Assembly: GCA_018824405.1 (NCBI GenBank) | Contig: JAHJGO010000026.1 | Location: 186,001-250,000, forward strand | Reading direction: 5' to 3' | DNA: 64,000 bases | Origin: Gammaproteobacteria bacterium | GTDB taxonomy: Bacteria > Pseudomonadota > Gammaproteobacteria > Burkholderiales > Sulfuricellaceae | Shown: positions 1-8,864 of the stretch, one piece after another | Numbering within the stretch: position 1 is the first letter of the stretch | How the letters are laid out: each line of letters begins with the position of its first letter | Position numbers and translations under genes: made by a program | Notes under the pieces: model-generated | Database searches by the model: none | What the model was told of the DNA's origin: nothing | What the model saw: the letters and a program-made list of their open reading frames with translations, nothing else

Positions 1-2262
1 GCGAAAAGAATGGGCCAGCACGACCTCACTGTCCGCTCCGGCCTGCCGCATGACGATGAGGAAATGGGACAGTTGGCGAGTTCGTTCGACGAGATGGCGG
101 ATAATCTGGAGGAATGGCAAAAACATGCATTGCAGTCCAGGCATGAAATCGAGAAGCTGGGCTACCGCAATCAGCTGATTCTGGATTTGGCCGGAGAAGG
201 GATTTGTGGTGTGGACAGAGAGGGTTTGATTACCTTTGTCAATCCAGCAGCGGCAGCCATGCTGGGTTACCGGGTTGATGAATTACTTGGCTTGCCCCTG
301 CATCAAACCGTGCATTGCAAGAAGGCTGATGGCACGCTGAATCCGCATGAAAGTTGCCCGATGCATGTGGCGATTGAAGACGGGCTTAGCCATCATTGCA
401 GTGATGAAATGCTCTGGTGCAAGGATGGCAGCGGATTTTATGTAGATTACACACTCATCCCCATGAAGGAAGGTGAGAAGGTTATCGGTGCCGTGGTGAC
501 CTTCAGAGACATCACTGAGCGTAAAAGCCATGAGGAGCAGTTGGCGCATCAGGCCACGCACGACTCTTTGACCGGCCTGGCTAATCGCACCATTCTCAAT
601 GACCGCATCGGTCTGCTGATTGAGCGGGCGGTAAGGGAAAAATCCGCCATAGCCTTATTATTGCTGGATCTTGACCGCTTCAAAGAGATCAACGACAGCC
701 TGGGTCATGGTGCAGGTGATGAGCTGTTGCAAGACATGGCGACGCTCCTTTCTGATCTGATGCGAGACAGCGATACGGTGGCACGCCTGGGTGGAGACGA
801 ATTCGTCATTCTGGTGGAAATGAATACGGCTGACAGTGCGATACCGGTTGCCCAGAAAATTCTCGAGGCTCTGAAAGAACCTTTCAGTATTTCTGGTAGG
901 GAGGTGTTCGCTAGCACCAGCATCGGCATCAGCCTGTATCCCAAGGATGGCGCCAGTGGCGAAGAATTACTGAAAAATGCCGATGTGGCCATGTATCTTG
1001 CCAAGAAGCAGGGCCGCAATACCTTTCGTTTTTATAACGAGGGCATGAACACAAGTTCGACCGAGCGTCTGAATCTGGAAACCAGCCTGCGGCATGCGGT
1101 GGATAACGGTGAATTGCTGCTCTATTACCAGCCGCAGGTAAACCTGCATAGCGGCGAGATCATTGGTGCAGAAGCATTGATCCGCTGGCAGCATCCGGAA
1201 ATGGGGATGGTTTCGCCAGCAAAATTTATCCCGCTGGCTGAGGAAACCGGCCTGATTTTTCCGATCGGTGAATGGGTGATGCGGACGGCCTGCTCCCAAC
1301 TCAAAAGCTGGCAGGATGCCGGAGTGATGACGCCAACCGTGGCGGTGAACCTTTCGGCGCATCAGTTCAGGCAACGCCAACTGGTCAAGATGACGACCGG
1401 GGTGCTGCTGGATTCGGGGATCGATGCGCGCTACCTGGAACTGGAAATGACCGAAAGTGCGGTCATGGAGGATGCGGACCGGGTAATAAGAGTTCTGCGG
1501 GAGCTGAAAGACACCGGGGCCACGATTTCAATCGATGATTTCGGCACTGGCTATTCTTCGCTCAGCTACCTGAAGCAATTCGCCATCGACAAGCTTAAAG
1601 TGGATCAGTCCTTTGTCAGGGAAATCACTCGTGACCCTGGCGATGCCGCCATCGTGGTTGCGGTTATCACCATGGCGCACAGTCTGGGATTGAGTGTGAT
1701 TGCCGAGGGGGTGGAAACGGAAGGGCAACTGGAGTACCTGCGCAACCATGGCTGCGACGAGATGCAGGGCTACTTCTTTAGCCGTCCGGTCCCGGCAGGC
1801 GAATTTGAGCAAATGCTGCGGAGCGGCCGAAAACTGGTGCTGAATGGCCAAACTGAAGCTAGTCGGCAACGCACCCTGTTGCTGCTGGACGATGAATCCA
1901 ATATTACCGCTGCCTTGACTCGTTTGTTGCGTCGTGAGGGTTATCAAATTCTGGTCGCGCATAGCCCGGCCGATGCTTTTGAACTGCTTGCCGTCCATCA
2001 GGTCGGCGTGATTCTATCTGATCAGGGAATGCCGCAAATGAGCGGTATCGAATTCCTGAGCAGGGCCAAGCAGCTTTATCCCGAAGCGATGCGGATTGTG
2101 CTCTCCGGTAATTCAGACCTGAAACTGGTCGTCGAGGCTTTCAATCAGGGCGCGATTTACAAATACATCACCAAGCCATGGGACGATAAGGAAGTTATTG
2201 GTGCCGTAAGAGATGCGTTTCAGGAACAGGAAGCGCGCCTTTCCGGAAAAATTCACTTCTAG
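1..2262 (+). CDS. HAMP-PAS-GGDEF-EAL-REC c-di-GMP signalling protein, 5' end outside window
   Basis: The reading frame is open to the left window edge. The first ATG (position 10) falls inside a HAMP domain, so the true start and probably a periplasmic sensor lie upstream. Counting from that ATG: end of HAMP (1-35), PAS (about 48-168), GGDEF (about 175-340), EAL (about 370-600) and a C-terminal receiver domain (about 622-740). The GGDEF motif (residue 261) is intact and preceded by an RDSD inhibitory-site motif. The EAL site reads EALIRW (residue 388) with DDFGTGYSS present. The receiver has its phospho-acceptor Asp in LSDQGMP and a conserved Lys in ITKPWD. Both cyclase and phosphodiesterase activities are therefore possible (inference). 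A receiver at the C-terminus of such a protein is less usual than one at the N-terminus. It is convergent with the next gene. Confidence 0.93.
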   Translation, partial: AKRMGQHDLTVRSGLPHDDEEMGQLASSFDEMADNLEEWQKHALQSRHEIEKLGYRNQLILDLAGEGICGVDREGLITFVNPAAAAMLGYRVDELLGLPLHQTVHCKKADGTLNPHESCPMHVAIEDGLSHHCSDEMLWCKDGSGFYVDYTLIPMKEGEKVIGAVVTFRDITERKSHEEQLAHQATHDSLTGLANRTILNDRIGLLIERAVREKSAIALLLLDLDRFKEINDSLGHGAGDELLQDMATLLSDLMRDSDTVARLGGDEFVILVEMNTADSAIPVAQKILEALKEPFSISGREVFASTSIGISLYPKDGASGEELLKNADVAMYLAKKQGRNTFRFYNEGMNTSSTERLNLETSLRHAVDNGELLLYYQPQVNLHSGEIIGAEALIRWQHPEMGMVSPAKFIPLAEETGLIFPIGEWVMRTACSQLKSWQDAGVMTPTVAVNLSAHQFRQRQLVKMTTGVLLDSGIDARYLELEMTESAVMEDADRVIRVLRELKDTGATISIDDFGTGYSSLSYLKQFAIDKLKVDQSFVREITRDPGDAAIVVAVITMAHSLGLSVIAEGVETEGQLEYLRNHGCDEMQGYFFSRPVPAGEFEQMLRSGRKLVLNGQTEASRQRTLLLLDDESNITAALTRLLRREGYQILVAHSPADAFELLAVHQVGVILSDQGMPQMSGIEFLSRAKQLYPEAMRIVLSGNSDLKLVVEAFNQGAIYKYITKPWDDKEVIGAVRDAFQEQEARLSGKIHF

Positions 2263-2263
2263 A

Positions 2264-2381
2264 ACCACCCCTCTCAGTCCCCACTTGTGCGAGCATCCGC
2301 TGCGCAGGATTGCCTGCTTACCCCGCTTCAGGGGGGAGCCTATAAGCCTCCCCTGACAAGGGGAGGTTTGGAGGGGTTGGT
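2264..2381. repeat. Dispersed intergenic hairpin repeat at a convergent junction (copy 1)
   Basis: About 70 bp starting here match, in inverted orientation and with one small indel and a few substitutions, the sequence at 30106-30178; the core shared words are TTGTGCGAGCATCCGCT and GATTGCCTGCTT. Directly behind it lies a perfect 8-bp stem (CCTCCCCT, GACA loop, AGGGGAGG; 2347-2366) that could act as a terminator between the two convergent genes. A looser relative of the stem is at 59511-59533. Confidence 0.75.
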
Positions 2382-2420
2382 TTGTAAAGATTCAGGTATT
2401 ACATGGTGTTGCGCGCTACG

Positions 2421-2855
2421 CTAGCCACACAGTCTGCAGACTGCAATGAGAAGAAGTCCCTTGGCGGCTTTGTATAGAGCGGGCAACATTATTTTCAGGC
2501 GGCTGTCGTCCACGCCGCCCATGGCCAGCGCCAGCAATGCCAGACCGAGGAGGGTGATGCCGCATTCACGGGCCGCTTCCTGCAGTTCTCCGGAAAAATC
2601 CGCAATGACTTCCTCGTCGCCTTTCCGTAGCCATAGTAGCGACGTGTCGTCCTTTTCGTTGCTGACCAGAGCTATTGCATCTCCATCCTGAAGCATCCAG
2701 CCTTCAATGATTTCTCTGGAAGGAAAAATATTGCCGGAGATTGGGTCGGGGAGGGTGAGGCCGCCGAAATACGCTTCGCGCAGGCTTGCGTGCCCGCCCG
2801 GCATGGCCGCAAGTTGTTCCGCGAGGTCGCGATAGTAATCAAGCATGGGGTGCAT
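2421..2855 (-). CDS. Hypothetical protein (144 aa) coupled to the NAGGN-type amidotransferase
   Basis: I do not recognise a family. The protein is acidic in its first two thirds and ends in a hydrophobic helix-rich segment (GITLLGLALLALAMGG, then LKIMLPALYKAAKGLLLIAV), which could be one membrane-associated helical hairpin. Its ATG overlaps the 3' end of the upstream asparagine-synthase-like gene by 17 bp on the same strand, so the two are probably cotranscribed and translationally coupled. A TTG one codon upstream and an ATG three codons downstream are alternative starts. Nothing visible assigns a function; coupling suggests a role linked to the amidotransferase (inference). Confidence 0.7.
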   Translation of the reverse strand: MHPMLDYYRDLAEQLAAMPGGHASLREAYFGGLTLPDPISGNIFPSREIIEGWMLQDGDAIALVSNEKDDTSLLWLRKGDEEVIADFSGELQEAARECGITLLGLALLALAMGGVDDSRLKIMLPALYKAAKGLLLIAVCRLCG

Positions 2856-4626
2856 CAATATTGATCTGCAGCCACAGTTCCAGCAGCGCCAGATGCCACA
2901 GCTTGCTGCCCTGGATGCGGGTGAAATGGGATTCCGGTTCGGCCAGCAGTTTCTCCACGTAGGCGCGGTTGTAAAGCCCGCGTCGGAGGCAGGCTTCCGA
3001 CATCAGGATGTCGCGCATGAATTCGAGAAAATCTCCGCGCACGTATTTCAGTGCCGGCACAGGGAAATAACCCTTGGGGCGGTCGATCACCGCATCCGGA
3101 ACCAGGCCACGGGCGATGGCCTTGAGCGGAAACTTGCCGCCTTCCTTGAGTCTGAGAGAAGGGGGCATCCTTGCGGCCAGTTCCACCAGTTCATGGTCGA
3201 GGAAGGGGACGCGCGCTTCCAGTCCCCAGGCCATGGTCATGTTGTCGACGCGTTTGACCGGGTCGTCCACGATCAGGGTAGTGGCATCGAAACGCAGCAC
3301 CTGATCCAGAAAGCTGTCGGCATCGGGTTTTGTCAGTTCGCGTTCAACCAGTTCTGCGGTGACATCCGGCACGTGATAGGCCGGGGAAACCATTTCCAGA
3401 TACTCGGCATGGTCGCGGTCGAAATAATGTTCGCGGAAACGCTCAACGGCAGGGCCTGAGGCGGCCTCCATGCGCGGATACCAAAAATAGCCGCCAAATA
3501 CTTCATCTGCGCCCTGGCCGGATAGCACCACTTTCACCTCTTTCGACACTTTCTCGCCGAGCAGGTAGAAGGCCACCGCATCCTGGCCCACCATCGGCTC
3601 GGCCATTTGTGCCACTGCTTCCGGCAGGCGTTTCAGCACTTCCGCATTGGGAATGAGGTATTTATGGTGGCGGGTCTTGAAGCGTTCCACCACTTGGTCG
3701 GAATACTCGAATTCGTCCGCCTTCTCGGCGCCTTCGCCGACATCCTCGAAACCCACCGAGAAAGTCAGCAGGTCGTCCACATGGTCGGCCAGCAGGCCTA
3801 CCAGCAGGCTCGAATCCAGCCCGCCCGAGAGCAGCACGCCGACCGGCACGTCAGAAGCCAGGCGGTGGCGCTCCACGGCGCGAGTCAGCACAGTACGGGT
3901 GGCTTTCAGCCAGTCCTGCTCGGACAGTTCATGCGCCGGGCGAGTGGCGTTGAGATGCCAGTAACGACGCTGGGATACCTGACCCTCGGCAGTGATGGTC
4001 ATGGTCGTGGCTGGAGGCAGTTTCTTGACGCCGTTCAGGATAGTGCGCGGTGCCGGTACGACTGCATGCAGGGTGAAATGGTGGTGCAGGGCGATCGGGT
4101 CGATGGAAGTGTCGATGCCGCCAGCCGCGAGCAGGGCCTGGATGCTCGATGCAAATCGCAGGCTGGCGCTGTCCAGGGCGTAATAAAACGGCTTGATGCC
4201 GAAACGGTCGCGCGCCATGAACAGGGTGAGATGACGCATGTCCCAGATGGCAAAGGCGAACATGCCGTAGAAGCGCTCGACGCATTTTTCACCCCAGGCA
4301 TGGTAGGCCTTGAGGATGACTTCGCTGTCGCCTTCGGAAAAAAACTCGTAACCTAGTTCGACAAGTTCTTTTCTTAAGGCTTTGTAATTATAGATAGTTC
4401 CGTTGAATACCAGCGCCAGCTTAAGCGTCTTGTCGACCATCGGCTGGTTGGCAAAATCGGACAGGTCGATGATGGCGAGACGACGATGGCCAAAGGCCAG
4501 CGGTCCATCGGTTACGATGCCTTCGTTGTCGGGCCCGCGTCGTGCGAGTTTGCTAGCCATCTGCCGAATGATGGCGATGTCCGATGGCGCGCCGTCAAAG
4601 CGCAATTCTCCGCAAATGCCGCACAT
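2839..4626 (-). CDS. Asparagine synthase-like N-acetylglutaminylglutamine amidotransferase
   Basis: A class-II glutamine amidotransferase with Cys2 as the predicted nucleophile (MCGICGELRFDG) is followed by an asparagine-synthase ATP-pyrophosphatase domain (SGGLDSS about residue 267). The opening MCGICGELRFDG, the stretch VVPAPRTIL, the stretch FDRDHAEY and the motif DDPVKRVDNMTMAWGLEAR match, as I recall them, the N-acetylglutaminylglutamine amide (NAGGN) osmolyte amidotransferase subfamily rather than classic AsnB. That enzyme amidates the dipeptide made by an N-acetyltransferase/ATP-grasp synthetase (Ngg). No such synthetase lies next to it here. Length (595 aa) fits the subfamily. The start has a good AGGAA ribosome site. 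The 144-aa gene overlaps its 3' end. Plain asparagine synthetase remains possible. Confidence 0.88.
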   Translation of the reverse strand: MCGICGELRFDGAPSDIAIIRQMASKLARRGPDNEGIVTDGPLAFGHRRLAIIDLSDFANQPMVDKTLKLALVFNGTIYNYKALRKELVELGYEFFSEGDSEVILKAYHAWGEKCVERFYGMFAFAIWDMRHLTLFMARDRFGIKPFYYALDSASLRFASSIQALLAAGGIDTSIDPIALHHHFTLHAVVPAPRTILNGVKKLPPATTMTITAEGQVSQRRYWHLNATRPAHELSEQDWLKATRTVLTRAVERHRLASDVPVGVLLSGGLDSSLLVGLLADHVDDLLTFSVGFEDVGEGAEKADEFEYSDQVVERFKTRHHKYLIPNAEVLKRLPEAVAQMAEPMVGQDAVAFYLLGEKVSKEVKVVLSGQGADEVFGGYFWYPRMEAASGPAVERFREHYFDRDHAEYLEMVSPAYHVPDVTAELVERELTKPDADSFLDQVLRFDATTLIVDDPVKRVDNMTMAWGLEARVPFLDHELVELAARMPPSLRLKEGGKFPLKAIARGLVPDAVIDRPKGYFPVPALKYVRGDFLEFMRDILMSEACLRRGLYNRAYVEKLLAEPESHFTRIQGSKLWHLALLELWLQINIDAPHA

Positions 4627-4767
4627 GGTGATGTTTCCTACGTGGTCTGTGCTTGGTGCCTAAATATTCAAGAACAGGGTGAGGCAAGTTTGATTCCACT
4701 CCGGCTCATGGCTGTGAGGTTTTGACTGTGGCGCAAAGCATGGCGGTGTGTAGTAAGGTAAGGCTGA

Positions 4768-5016
4768 TCAAGCCAGCGACAGTATCCTGCAAGTATCATG
4801 TAGCCGTGCGGGAGAAAGTTCCAGTCCGTTGGGCCAGCACAAAGCGCCAGCATCGATGAACAAACGCCTGAAATACGCTTCATCTCGCAGTGGTTCCAGC
4901 AAGGGACCGGTACGTTGCAATAGACTACGGCCATCAAAAATGCCTTCCTTGCCGTCAGAGAAACTTAGCGCCACCTGAAAGTCGCCCTGATAGCGGGCCT
5001 CGATCAATTTAATCAT
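4768..5016 (-). CDS. DUF2442 family protein
   Basis: The 82-aa product begins MIKLIEARYQGDFQVALSFS and contains the DUF2442 pattern of a short beta-rich domain (FSDGKEGIFDGRSLL ... FRRLFIDAGALCWPNGLELSP). The start ATG is preceded by AAGGAG at good spacing, and it overlaps the stop of the DUF4160 gene by 8 bp. DUF2442 and DUF4160 proteins are commonly found as such pairs and have been proposed as toxin-antitoxin-like modules; in that model this would be the antitoxin-like partner. The role is inference from pairing. Confidence 0.85.
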   Translation of the reverse strand: MIKLIEARYQGDFQVALSFSDGKEGIFDGRSLLQRTGPLLEPLRDEAYFRRLFIDAGALCWPNGLELSPARLHDTCRILSLA

Positions 5017-5278
5017 CCTGATCTGCTCCTTGAATACGCTCCATCGGTTCAAAACGCTGAGCATGTTCCCAGTTGGCGAGCAACTCAGCCTGGTGTAGCA
5101 AGCACCATTCTTTCACTATAGCCGCAGCCTTCTTGGGCAGTCGTCCTTCTGTCACTTCTCCGCTGCGAATCTCTACCAACGCCTCAAAACCCTGGTATTC
5201 AACATGAATGTGAGGTGGCGGATGATCATCGTGCCACATGCGCACGATGATGCCGAAAAAAATAGACAGAATGGGCAT
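5009..5278 (-). CDS. DUF4160 family protein
   Basis: The 89-aa protein starts MPILSIFFGIIVRMWHDDHPPPHIHVEYQG, the characteristic DUF4160 N-terminus with the His/Asp/Pro-rich DDHPPPHIHV motif, followed by EVTEGRLPKKAAAIVKEW. Its stop overlaps the DUF2442 start, so the two form one operon. AAGGAAC lies ahead of the ATG. It is a putative toxin-like partner; no catalytic mechanism can be read from the sequence. The pair sits between the NAGGN-type amidotransferase and dapD, a typical place for small mobile modules. Confidence 0.85.
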   Translation of the reverse strand: MPILSIFFGIIVRMWHDDHPPPHIHVEYQGFEALVEIRSGEVTEGRLPKKAAAIVKEWCLLHQAELLANWEHAQRFEPMERIQGADQDD

Positions 5279-5351
5279 TGTGTAGTTCCTTTAGTTCAGT
5301 TTCGGCGTTCCCGGACAGACATACGACACAATGCACGTAGGTTATTGCGCC

Positions 5352-5471
5352 CTACGCGGGAAACTGGGCATCAAGTTCCCGATGTAATGGGCTTACCAAT
5401 CCTTCCAGCCCACGATCATTAGGCACTGCAATCTCTTCCTGTGGGTCTACGTGGAATGCCTTTAACAGCAC
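5352..5471 (-). pseudogene. Orphan 39-codon coding-like fragment downstream of dapD
   Basis: On the minus strand a GTG-started frame of 39 codons begins 4 bp after the dapD stop and reads like a real protein C-terminus: VLLKAFHVDPQEEIAVPND, then RGLEGLVSPLHRELDAQFPA. There is no clear ribosome site. It could be a very small gene or the tail of a gene whose 5' part was lost when the neighbouring DUF4160/DUF2442 pair arrived. I cannot assign a family. Confidence 0.3.
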
Positions 5472-5475
5472 CAAA

Positions 5476-6297
5476 TTAAATCCCGCGCAGCAACTCGTTG
5501 ATGCCGACCTTGGAGCGTGTTTTTTCGTCAACCTTCTTCACGATCACAGCGCAATACAGGCTGTAGCTGCCATCTTTTGATGGCAGGTTTCCGGACACCA
5601 CCACCGAGCCGGCAGGCACGCGGCCGAAGTGGATTTCGCCGGTTTCGCGGTCGTAGATCTTGGTGGACTGGCCGATGTACACACCCATGGAGATCACGCA
5701 GTTGTCTTCCACGATCACGCCTTCCACCACTTCGGAGCGCGCGCCGATGAAACAGTTGTCGCCGATGATGGTGGGATTGGCCTGCACAGGCTCGAGCACG
5801 CCGCCGATACCGACGCCGCCACTCAAGTGCACATTCTTGCCGATCTGGGCGCAGGAGCCGACGGTGGCCCAGGTATCGACCATGGTGCCTTCATCGACGT
5901 AGGCGCCGATGTTGACGTAAGAAGGCATCAGCACCACGTTCTTGCCGATGAAGGAGCCCTTGCGTGCGGCAGCAGGCGGTACCACGCGGAAGCCGCCTTC
6001 GCGGAAATCCTTGGAGTTGTAGTCGGCGAACTTGGACGGCACCTTGTCGAAGTAGTTGGTAAAGCCGCCCTTGATGAAGAAATTGTCTTCGAGACGGAAG
6101 GACAGCAGCACTGCCTTTTTCAGCCACTGGTGGGTAACCCACGTGCCATCAATCTTGGAAGCCACGCGCAATTGGCCCTTGTCGAGCATTTCCAGCACGC
6201 TGTCGACAGCGTCCTTGACCTTGGTTTCGACGTTGCGCGGGGTGATGTCGGCGCGGCGTTCAAAGGCTTCTTCGATGATGTTTTGCAGTTCTTGCAT
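5476..6297 (-). CDS. dapD: 2,3,4,5-tetrahydropyridine-2,6-dicarboxylate N-succinyltransferase
   Basis: The 273-aa protein starts [20 protein letters not shown] and shows the DapD hexapeptide-repeat left-handed beta-helix ([40 protein letters not shown], then [10 protein letters not shown]). It transfers a succinyl group from succinyl-CoA to tetrahydrodipicolinate in the cytoplasmic succinylase branch of lysine and meso-diaminopimelate synthesis. The frame is open well upstream, but the internal ATG with AGGAAAT ahead and the conserved N-terminus fix the start. dapC lies 16 bp upstream on the same strand and supplies the next enzyme, so the two probably form an operon. Confidence 0.97.
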   Translation of the reverse strand: MQELQNIIEEAFERRADITPRNVETKVKDAVDSVLEMLDKGQLRVASKIDGTWVTHQWLKKAVLLSFRLEDNFFIKGGFTNYFDKVPSKFADYNSKDFREGGFRVVPPAAARKGSFIGKNVVLMPSYVNIGAYVDEGTMVDTWATVGSCAQIGKNVHLSGGVGIGGVLEPVQANPTIIGDNCFIGARSEVVEGVIVEDNCVISMGVYIGQSTKIYDRETGEIHFGRVPAGSVVVSGNLPSKDGSYSLYCAVIVKKVDEKTRSKVGINELLRGI

Positions 6298-6313
6298 GAT
6301 ATTTCCTAAGGGT

Positions 6314-7510
6314 TTATTTGGCTTTGTTAACGAATTCTCGAATTCTCTGTGCGGCTTCCAGGCACTCCGCCAGCGGGGCGACCAGCGCGATGCGCACGAA
6401 TTGTTCGCCGGGGTTGGTGCCGCGTGCTTCTCTCGCCAGAAAACTGCCCGGCAAAACCGTGACATTATAATCCCGGTACAGGCCCAGCGCGAAATCGGTA
6501 TCTGCGATGGGCGTTCTGGCCCAGAGATAGAAAGCGGCATCCGGCTCTTGAACCGGTAGCGCTTCCTGCAGGATGGGCGTCACGGCAGCAAACTTTTCCC
6601 GGTACAGGCGGCGGTTTTCGACGACGTGCGCTTCATCGTTCCAGGCTGCGGCGCTGGCTGCCTGCACGGCCGGGTTCATGGCGCAGCCATGGTAGGTGCG
6701 GTAGAGCAGGAATTTTTCCATGATGGCCGCATCGCCCGCCAAGAAGCCGGAGCGCATGCCCGGCACGTTGGAGCGCTTGGACAGGCTGCTGAACATCACC
6801 AGCCGTTTATAATCATGCCGCCCCAGACGGTGGGCCGCTTCCAGCCCGCCCAGTGGCGGGTTGGCTTCATCCGGATAAATTTCGGAATAGCACTCGTCTG
6901 AAGCAATCACGAAGTGATAGCGGTCGGAAAGCTCGAACAGGTGTTTCCATGCCGCCAGATCCATGACCTTGCCGGTGGGGTTGCCGGGAGAGCAGGCGTA
7001 GACCAGCTGGGTATGCTGCAAGACGCCTTCCGGAATGTTGTCAAACTCCATGCTGTAGCCATTTTCCGGCAGGGTGTTGAGATAGTAAGGCGTGGCGCCC
7101 GAGAGGTAGGCAGCACCTTCGTAAATCTGGTAGAAGGGGTTGGGTGAGATCACCACCGGTTGCGTCCGGTTGGTGTCGATCACCGCCTGGGCAAAGGCAA
7201 ACAGGGCTTCGCGGCTGCCGTTGACGGGCAGAATCTGCCTGGCGATATCCAGCGCCGGAACCTTGTAGCGGCGCGTGATCCAGTCGGCAATCGACTGGCG
7301 CAACGCCTCGCTGCCCTGGGTTGTGGGATAATTCGCCAGCCCGGCCAGATTGTCGGTCAATGTCTGGGTAATGAAAGCGGGTGTGGCATGCTTGGGCTCC
7401 CCGATGGAAAGATTTACCGGCGCATGTTTTTTACTTGGGGTGGTTCCCTGAAACAGTTCGCGCAGCTTCTGGAAGGGGTAGGAGTGCAGGTGATTTAGGT
7501 TGGGATTCAC
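6314..7510 (-). CDS. dapC: N-succinyldiaminopimelate aminotransferase DapC
   Basis: This is a fold-type I PLP aminotransferase of about 398 aa. SPGNPTG (substrate/PLP region), SDECYSEIY (PLP Asp and Tyr) and [16 protein letters not shown] (Schiff-base Lys) are all present. It converts N-succinyl-2-amino-6-oxopimelate to N-succinyl-diaminopimelate with glutamate. Homologs begin MNP-L--L--YPFE-LR, so I prefer the GTG at 7510 ([18 protein letters not shown] follows). An ATG at 7552 would add 14 residues and would run into the palindrome upstream; neither start has a strong ribosome site. It precedes dapD in an apparent operon and diverges from the DMT transporter. Confidence 0.95.
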   Translation of the reverse strand: MNPNLNHLHSYPFQKLRELFQGTTPSKKHAPVNLSIGEPKHATPAFITQTLTDNLAGLANYPTTQGSEALRQSIADWITRRYKVPALDIARQILPVNGSREALFAFAQAVIDTNRTQPVVISPNPFYQIYEGAAYLSGATPYYLNTLPENGYSMEFDNIPEGVLQHTQLVYACSPGNPTGKVMDLAAWKHLFELSDRYHFVIASDECYSEIYPDEANPPLGGLEAAHRLGRHDYKRLVMFSSLSKRSNVPGMRSGFLAGDAAIMEKFLLYRTYHGCAMNPAVQAASAAAWNDEAHVVENRRLYREKFAAVTPILQEALPVQEPDAAFYLWARTPIADTDFALGLYRDYNVTVLPGSFLAREARGTNPGEQFVRIALVAPLAECLEAAQRIREFVNKAK

Positions 7511-7536
7511 TTGATGTCTTATTTGTATGTTTTTGT

Positions 7537-7575
7537 TTTTAAATGAATGCATTAAAAAAGTGTATTCATTTAAAA
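7537..7575. promoter_or_regulatory. Perfect 12-bp inverted repeat between dapC and the EamA transporter
   Basis: TTTTAAATGAAT (7537-7548) and its exact reverse complement ATTCATTTAAAA (7564-7575) flank 15 AT-rich bases in the divergent intergenic space. Position and symmetry suit a regulator-binding site controlling one or both genes; an AT-rich hairpin is the alternative. Confidence 0.5.
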
Positions 7576-7597
7576 GCGTAAACTGGAAATTATAGAA

Positions 7598-8506
7598 GTG
7601 TTGAGCACGGTTGCAAAACAGAAAATGCTGGCGATCTCCGGATTGCTCTCCGGCGCGGTGGTCTGGGGGCTGATCTGGTATCCCTATCGCCTGCTCGCGG
7701 AGGCGGGTATTCCCGGCTCGCTTTCCAGCCTGCTGACGTACATTGTGGCCCTGGTATTGGGGCTGTTCTTTTTTCGCGGTGCTTTCAGGCAGATTTTCCA
7801 GTCAGGATGGCTGCCCATCCTGATTGGCATCAGCGCGGGCTGGACCAATCTGGCTTATGTGCTGGCCGTGATCGATGGCGAAATCATGCGGGTGCTGCTG
7901 CTGTTTTACCTTTCGCCTTTCTGGACCGTGATCTTTGCTCATCTGCTGTTGCGCGAAAAGCCCATCCTGGCGGGCTATGCTGTCATGGCGCTTTCTCTGG
8001 CGGGTGCGGTGGTGATGCTGTGGCGCCCGGAGTTCGGCATGCCGCTGCCGCAGAACCGGGCCGAGTGGCTGGGACTGTCTGCCGGACTGATGTTCGCACT
8101 TTCCAATGTACTGGCGCGCAAGGCGCATCATCTAGGTGTTCAGACCAAATCCGTGAGTATCTGGGTCGGCGTGGCGCTGCTTTCACTGCTTCCGATTCTC
8201 TGGGCGCCATCCGAGGCTGTGGCTCTTGGCACCCTTGCATGGAGCGGGTGGCTTTGGCTGCTGGTGATTGGGGTGGCGATTTTCTGCATCACGCTGACGG
8301 TGCAATTTGGCCTGGCCCACACGCCTGCCAACCAGGCGATCGTGATCTTTCTGTTCGAATTGGTGGTGGCCGCGTTTTCGTCCTATTTTCTCGCTGGAGA
8401 AATTATGTCGGTTCAGGAATGGCTCGGCGGAGCGATGATCGTCGCAGCCAGCCTGTTTTCAGGAAAACTTGAGAAACAGCATGAGGATACGAATGAAGGT
8501 CACTGA
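7598..8506 (+). CDS. EamA/DMT-family transporter
   Basis: The 302-aa protein is almost entirely hydrophobic, with about ten predicted transmembrane helices in two EamA repeats (first about 15-140, second about 155-290). It resembles RhaT/YdcZ-like drug/metabolite transporters and would export or import a small metabolite across the inner membrane; the substrate cannot be read. Divergent placement next to dapC and the shared palindrome make an amino-acid substrate plausible (inference). GTG is the likely start; an in-frame ATG lies at codon 10. The following VOC gene overlaps its 3' end by 14 bp. Confidence 0.9.
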   Translation: MLSTVAKQKMLAISGLLSGAVVWGLIWYPYRLLAEAGIPGSLSSLLTYIVALVLGLFFFRGAFRQIFQSGWLPILIGISAGWTNLAYVLAVIDGEIMRVLLLFYLSPFWTVIFAHLLLREKPILAGYAVMALSLAGAVVMLWRPEFGMPLPQNRAEWLGLSAGLMFALSNVLARKAHHLGVQTKSVSIWVGVALLSLLPILWAPSEAVALGTLAWSGWLWLLVIGVAIFCITLTVQFGLAHTPANQAIVIFLFELVVAAFSSYFLAGEIMSVQEWLGGAMIVAASLFSGKLEKQHEDTNEGH

Positions 8507-8858
8507 ATTTCTTCACGCATCACTATTGGTTTCTGATCTGCCTGCAGCGCGGTTTTTTTATGAAGCGGTGCTGAAATTGACGCCAAGTCCCAAGCGCCCT
8601 GAAATGGCTTTTGACGGGGTGTGGTACGAAATCGGCTCCCAGCAGATTCACCTGATTGCTCTGCCCAACCCCGATCCGGTCGTTGGCAGGCCAGAACACG
8701 GCGGGCGCGACCGCCACATTGCGCTGGGTGTGGACGATCTGGATCAGGCAAAAAACGCCCTGGATCAGGCTGGAATCTTCTACACCATGAGCCGTTCCGG
8801 GCGTCCCGCCCTGTTTTGCCGCGACCCGGATGGAAATGCAGTCGAATTGGTCGGCTGA
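8493..8858 (+). CDS. VOC-family (glyoxalase/bleomycin resistance-like) protein
   Basis: The 121-aa single-domain vicinal-oxygen-chelate protein has the repeated beta-alpha-beta-beta-beta halves: FLHASLLVSDLPAARFFYEA with a metal-ligand His, and a C-terminal FCRDPDGNAVELVG with the Glu metal ligand. RDRHIALGVDDLDQA starts the second half. Such proteins are dimeric metal enzymes (glyoxalases, extradiol dioxygenases, fosfomycin thiol transferases); the specific reaction is not evident. ATG at 8493 with GAGGA ahead is the best start and overlaps the transporter gene, so both are likely one transcript. Confidence 0.9.
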   Translation: MKVTEFLHASLLVSDLPAARFFYEAVLKLTPSPKRPEMAFDGVWYEIGSQQIHLIALPNPDPVVGRPEHGGRDRHIALGVDDLDQAKNALDQAGIFYTMSRSGRPALFCRDPDGNAVELVG

Positions 8859-8864
8859 CCGGTT

